Of a stretch of 64,000 nt of DNA, positions 61,998 through 64,000 are shown piece after piece. The notes beneath the pieces were generated by a model. The model was not told where the DNA came from. It was given only the letters and a program-made list of their open reading frames with translations, and did no database searches. Numbering within the stretch: position 1 is the first letter of the stretch; every line of letters begins with the position of its first letter. Source of the DNA: Orientallactaga sibirica (Eukaryota > Chordata > Mammalia > Rodentia > Dipodidae); the NCBI GenBank assembly GCA_036365145.1, contig JAEOAD010000004.1:53461501-53525500 (forward strand). Reading direction: 5' to 3'. The translations under genes were made by a program, and so were the position numbers.

Positions 61998-62291
61998 CCT
62001 GCTATGTCTGTGTCATATTGTTCTGCACAGAGAGCATTATACTGTGCTAACTAGGTGTTCAGTACCAAATAAGAGAGGTATCCTAGATGCGAGCTGTCAG
62101 CTGTGTTTCATCTTTGTATTGTTAAAATATAAAACAGAAGCTGTGCTGTGAATGAAGAGCCAGAATGACTAGGTAGTGTACATGTTAATAATATCACTAC
62201 AAGATATTTCAAATATATGCCTAGTTTACTATAAGAAACCACTTTTAAATTCTAATTTGACAGCATTGTGTGTATAGCTGTGTATGTATAC

Positions 62292-62293
<2 letters not shown>

Positions 62294-62323
<30 letters not shown>
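62294..62323 (+). repeat. (TG)n microsatellite
   Basis: About 14 TG units lie 300 bp upstream of the FIGN acceptor. Confidence 0.97.
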
Positions 62324-62325
<2 letters not shown>

Positions 62326-62595
62326 ATGTGTGTAACAAGTATTTGGGTTTAACAGAAGTAAGATTTTCTTATCTGATTTTTAAAATTGGGTCTTCTATGA
62401 ATTTTCTTTTACCTTCAGTTTACTTTTTTATATACAGGGTTAAAATTCTGAAGAGTTCATATTATAGAGATCACAGTTAGCATTAGAAACTGTGGAGATC
62501 CTTGTCTATATAGATATCATTAATGTAAGATAAAAGATAATAAAAGTAGTAGTAGTCAGGGGAAAACTTTGTGTTCTGATGAGTATTCAAAGTAA

Positions 62596-62622
62596 ACTAA
62601 CTATCTCACCCCCATCCCTTAG
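62596..62622 (+). promoter_or_regulatory. 3' splice site and branch point of the FIGN exon
   Basis: The sequence reads ACTAAC at 62596-62601, a near-ideal branch point with the branch A at 62600. A C/T-rich tract (ctatctcacccccatccctt) and TAG ending at 62622 follow. The branch A to AG distance is about 22 nt, which is typical. The coding frame right after the AG matches the known fidgetin exon boundary, so this acceptor is well supported. Confidence 0.85.
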
Positions 62623-64000
62623 GCTTGAAGATGCAGTGGACGCCGGAGCATGCCCAGTGGCCAGAACAGCACTTTGACATCACCTCAACCACTCGGTCTC
62701 CTGCCCACAAAGTCGAAGCCTACAGAGGTCATTTGCAGCGCACCTACCAGTACGCCTGGGCGAATGATGACATATCTGCTCTGACTGCATCCAACCTTCT
62801 TAAGAAATATGCGGAGAAGTATTCTGGCATTTTGGAAGGTCCTGTGGACCGACCCGTACTCAGCAATTATTCAGACGCACCATCGGGACTTGTGAATGGT
62901 CGGAAAAATGAGAGTGAACCCTGGCAGCCTTCCTTGAATTCAGACGCCGCTGTTTATCCCATGAACTGTGTTCCGGATGTCATCGCGGCCAGCAAAGCCG
63001 GAGTCAGTTCAGCCCTCCCTCCAGCAGATGTCTCCGCGAGTATAGGGAGCTCTCCTGGGGTGGCCAGCAACCTGACAGAACCCAGTTACTCGAGTAGTAC
63101 CTGTGGAAGCCACACTGTTGCTAGTCTTCACGCAGGGCTCCCGTCTCAGGAATATGCTCCAGGATACAACGGATCGTATTTGCATTCTACCTACAGTAGC
63201 CAGCCCGCACCTGCGCTCCCCTCCCCTCACCCATCCCCTTTGCATAGCTCCGGACTCCTGCAGCCACCACCACCACCTCCGCCGCCACCAGCCCTGGTCC
63301 CAGGCTACAATGGGACTTCTAACCTCTCCAGTTACAGCTATCCCTCTGCTAGCTATCCTCCTCAGACTGCTGTGGGGTCTGGGTACAGTCCCGGGGGAGC
63401 CCCTCCTCCTCCTTCAGCATACCTGCCTTCAGGAATTCCTGCTCCCACTCCCCTACCCCCCACCACTGTTCCTGGCTACACCTACCAGGGTCATGGTTTG
63501 ACACCCATTGCACCCTCGGCTCTGACAAATAGTTCAGCGAGTTCTCTCAAAAGGAAAGCTTTCTATATGGCAGGGCAAGGAGATATGGACTCCAGTTATG
63601 GAAATTATAGCTATGGCCAACAGAGATCTACCCAGAGTCCTATGTACAGAATGGCCGACAACAGCATTTCAAACACAAATCGCGGGAATGTCTTTGACAG
63701 AAGTGCTGAAGCATCATCCTTAGCATTTAAGCCAACAAAGCAGCTGATGTCCTCTGAACAGAGGAAATTCAGCAGCCAGTCCAGTAGGGCTCTGACCCCT
63801 CCTTCCTACAGTACTGCTAAAAATTCATTGGGATCGAGATCCAGCGAGACCTTTGGGAAGTACACGTCTCCAGTCATGAGTGAACACGGGGAGGAACACA
63901 GACAGCTCCTCACTCACCCAATGCAAGGCCCCGGACTCAGAGCAGCTACCTCATCCAACCACTCTGTGGACGAGCAACTGAAGAACACTGACACACACCT
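62623..64000 (+). CDS. FIGN: FIGN (fidgetin) large coding exon, N-terminal part, cut by window end
   Basis: Fidgetin is an AAA-family ATPase known to sever or depolymerise microtubules. The exon starts after the AG at 62621-62622. Two bases complete a split codon, then Leu-Lys precede ATG at 62631, whose product begins [20 protein letters not shown], which I recognise as mammalian fidgetin. The frame stays open to the window end (456 codons plus two bases) with no frameshift. Visible parts, numbered from this Met: an N-terminal block with [17 protein letters not shown] and [16 protein letters not shown], shared with FIGNL1; a long Ser/Tyr/Pro/Gly-rich low-complexity region; nine prolines at about 212-220; a basic LKRKAF at about 306-311 that could be a nuclear signal; and the [11 protein letters not shown] stretch that leads into the AAA module. 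The known long isoform has about 11 more N-terminal residues from an upstream exon, so Met1 here would be internal (about Met12) or the start of a shorter isoform. Full-length fidgetin is about 760 residues, so Walker A/B and the rest lie beyond the window. Confidence 0.97.

Larger units (their letters stand above)
1..62622 (+). other. FIGN: Presumed FIGN intron (upstream of the large coding exon)
   Basis: Everything upstream of the fidgetin acceptor lacks convincing coding sequence. FIGN in mammals has a short coding exon separated by a long intron from the large exon, so this whole stretch is most simply intron. I looked for the short preceding exon (encoding roughly MISSTSVYG with a donor) and did not recognise it, so it probably lies beyond the left edge. 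Alternative 5' exons inside this stretch cannot be excluded. Confidence 0.7.

Noticed and set aside
63009..63245. 78-codon open frame on the minus strand
   Set aside because: Antisense shadow of the fidgetin exon.
63103..63501. 132-codon open frame on the plus strand
   Set aside because: It is out of frame with the clear fidgetin reading frame that covers the same bases.

Overview
This is mammalian nuclear DNA, almost certainly from a rodent of the mouse-related clade. It is AT-rich and low in CpG, and it is full of rodent SINEs (B1, B4, ID, and a tRNA-derived SINE with a B2-type head). The B2-type SINE keeps the B2 head, but its body is not mouse or rat B2, so a jerboa-like rodent (Dipodidae) is my best guess. 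The species call is inference.

Only one protein-coding gene can be supported. At 62623-64000 lies the start of the large coding exon of FIGN (fidgetin, an AAA-family microtubule-severing ATPase), plus strand. It is open for 456 codons from the in-exon Met, has a good branch point and 3' splice site, and is cut by the window edge before the AAA ATPase domain. Positions 1-62622 are therefore best read as the long FIGN intron upstream of that exon. I did not find the short preceding coding exon here.

Layout: 1-8600 is dense in nested SINEs, with two MER5-like DNA transposon remnants, a long purine tract and a truncated LINE-like copy. 8600-15200 is mostly unique sequence with a few SINEs. 15240-16100 is a cluster of B2-type, ID and B1. 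16100-22850 has no recent SINE. 22850-36600 holds three more LINE-like copies (one apparently fused to a B1 fragment), SINE clusters joined by TTTG repeats, and MIRs. 36600-41890 is SINE-poor. 44653-46477 is a near-perfect 911-bp direct tandem duplication. 48923-49120 is a roughly 200-bp inverted repeat with 40-bp perfect unique arms. 50000-55600 holds the youngest-looking SINEs, including a subfamily with a doubled B box. 55600-62622 is again SINE-poor and carries possible regulatory sequence next to the FIGN exon: three octamer motifs, a palindromic CRE and a CpG-bearing pocket.

No operons, CRISPR arrays, functional RNA genes or intact retroelement ORFs were seen. The main biology is one developmental gene and its repeat-laden intron. 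The novelty candidates are structural (tandem duplication, palindrome, SINE subfamilies, chimeric retrocopy) and possible cis-regulation near the exon.
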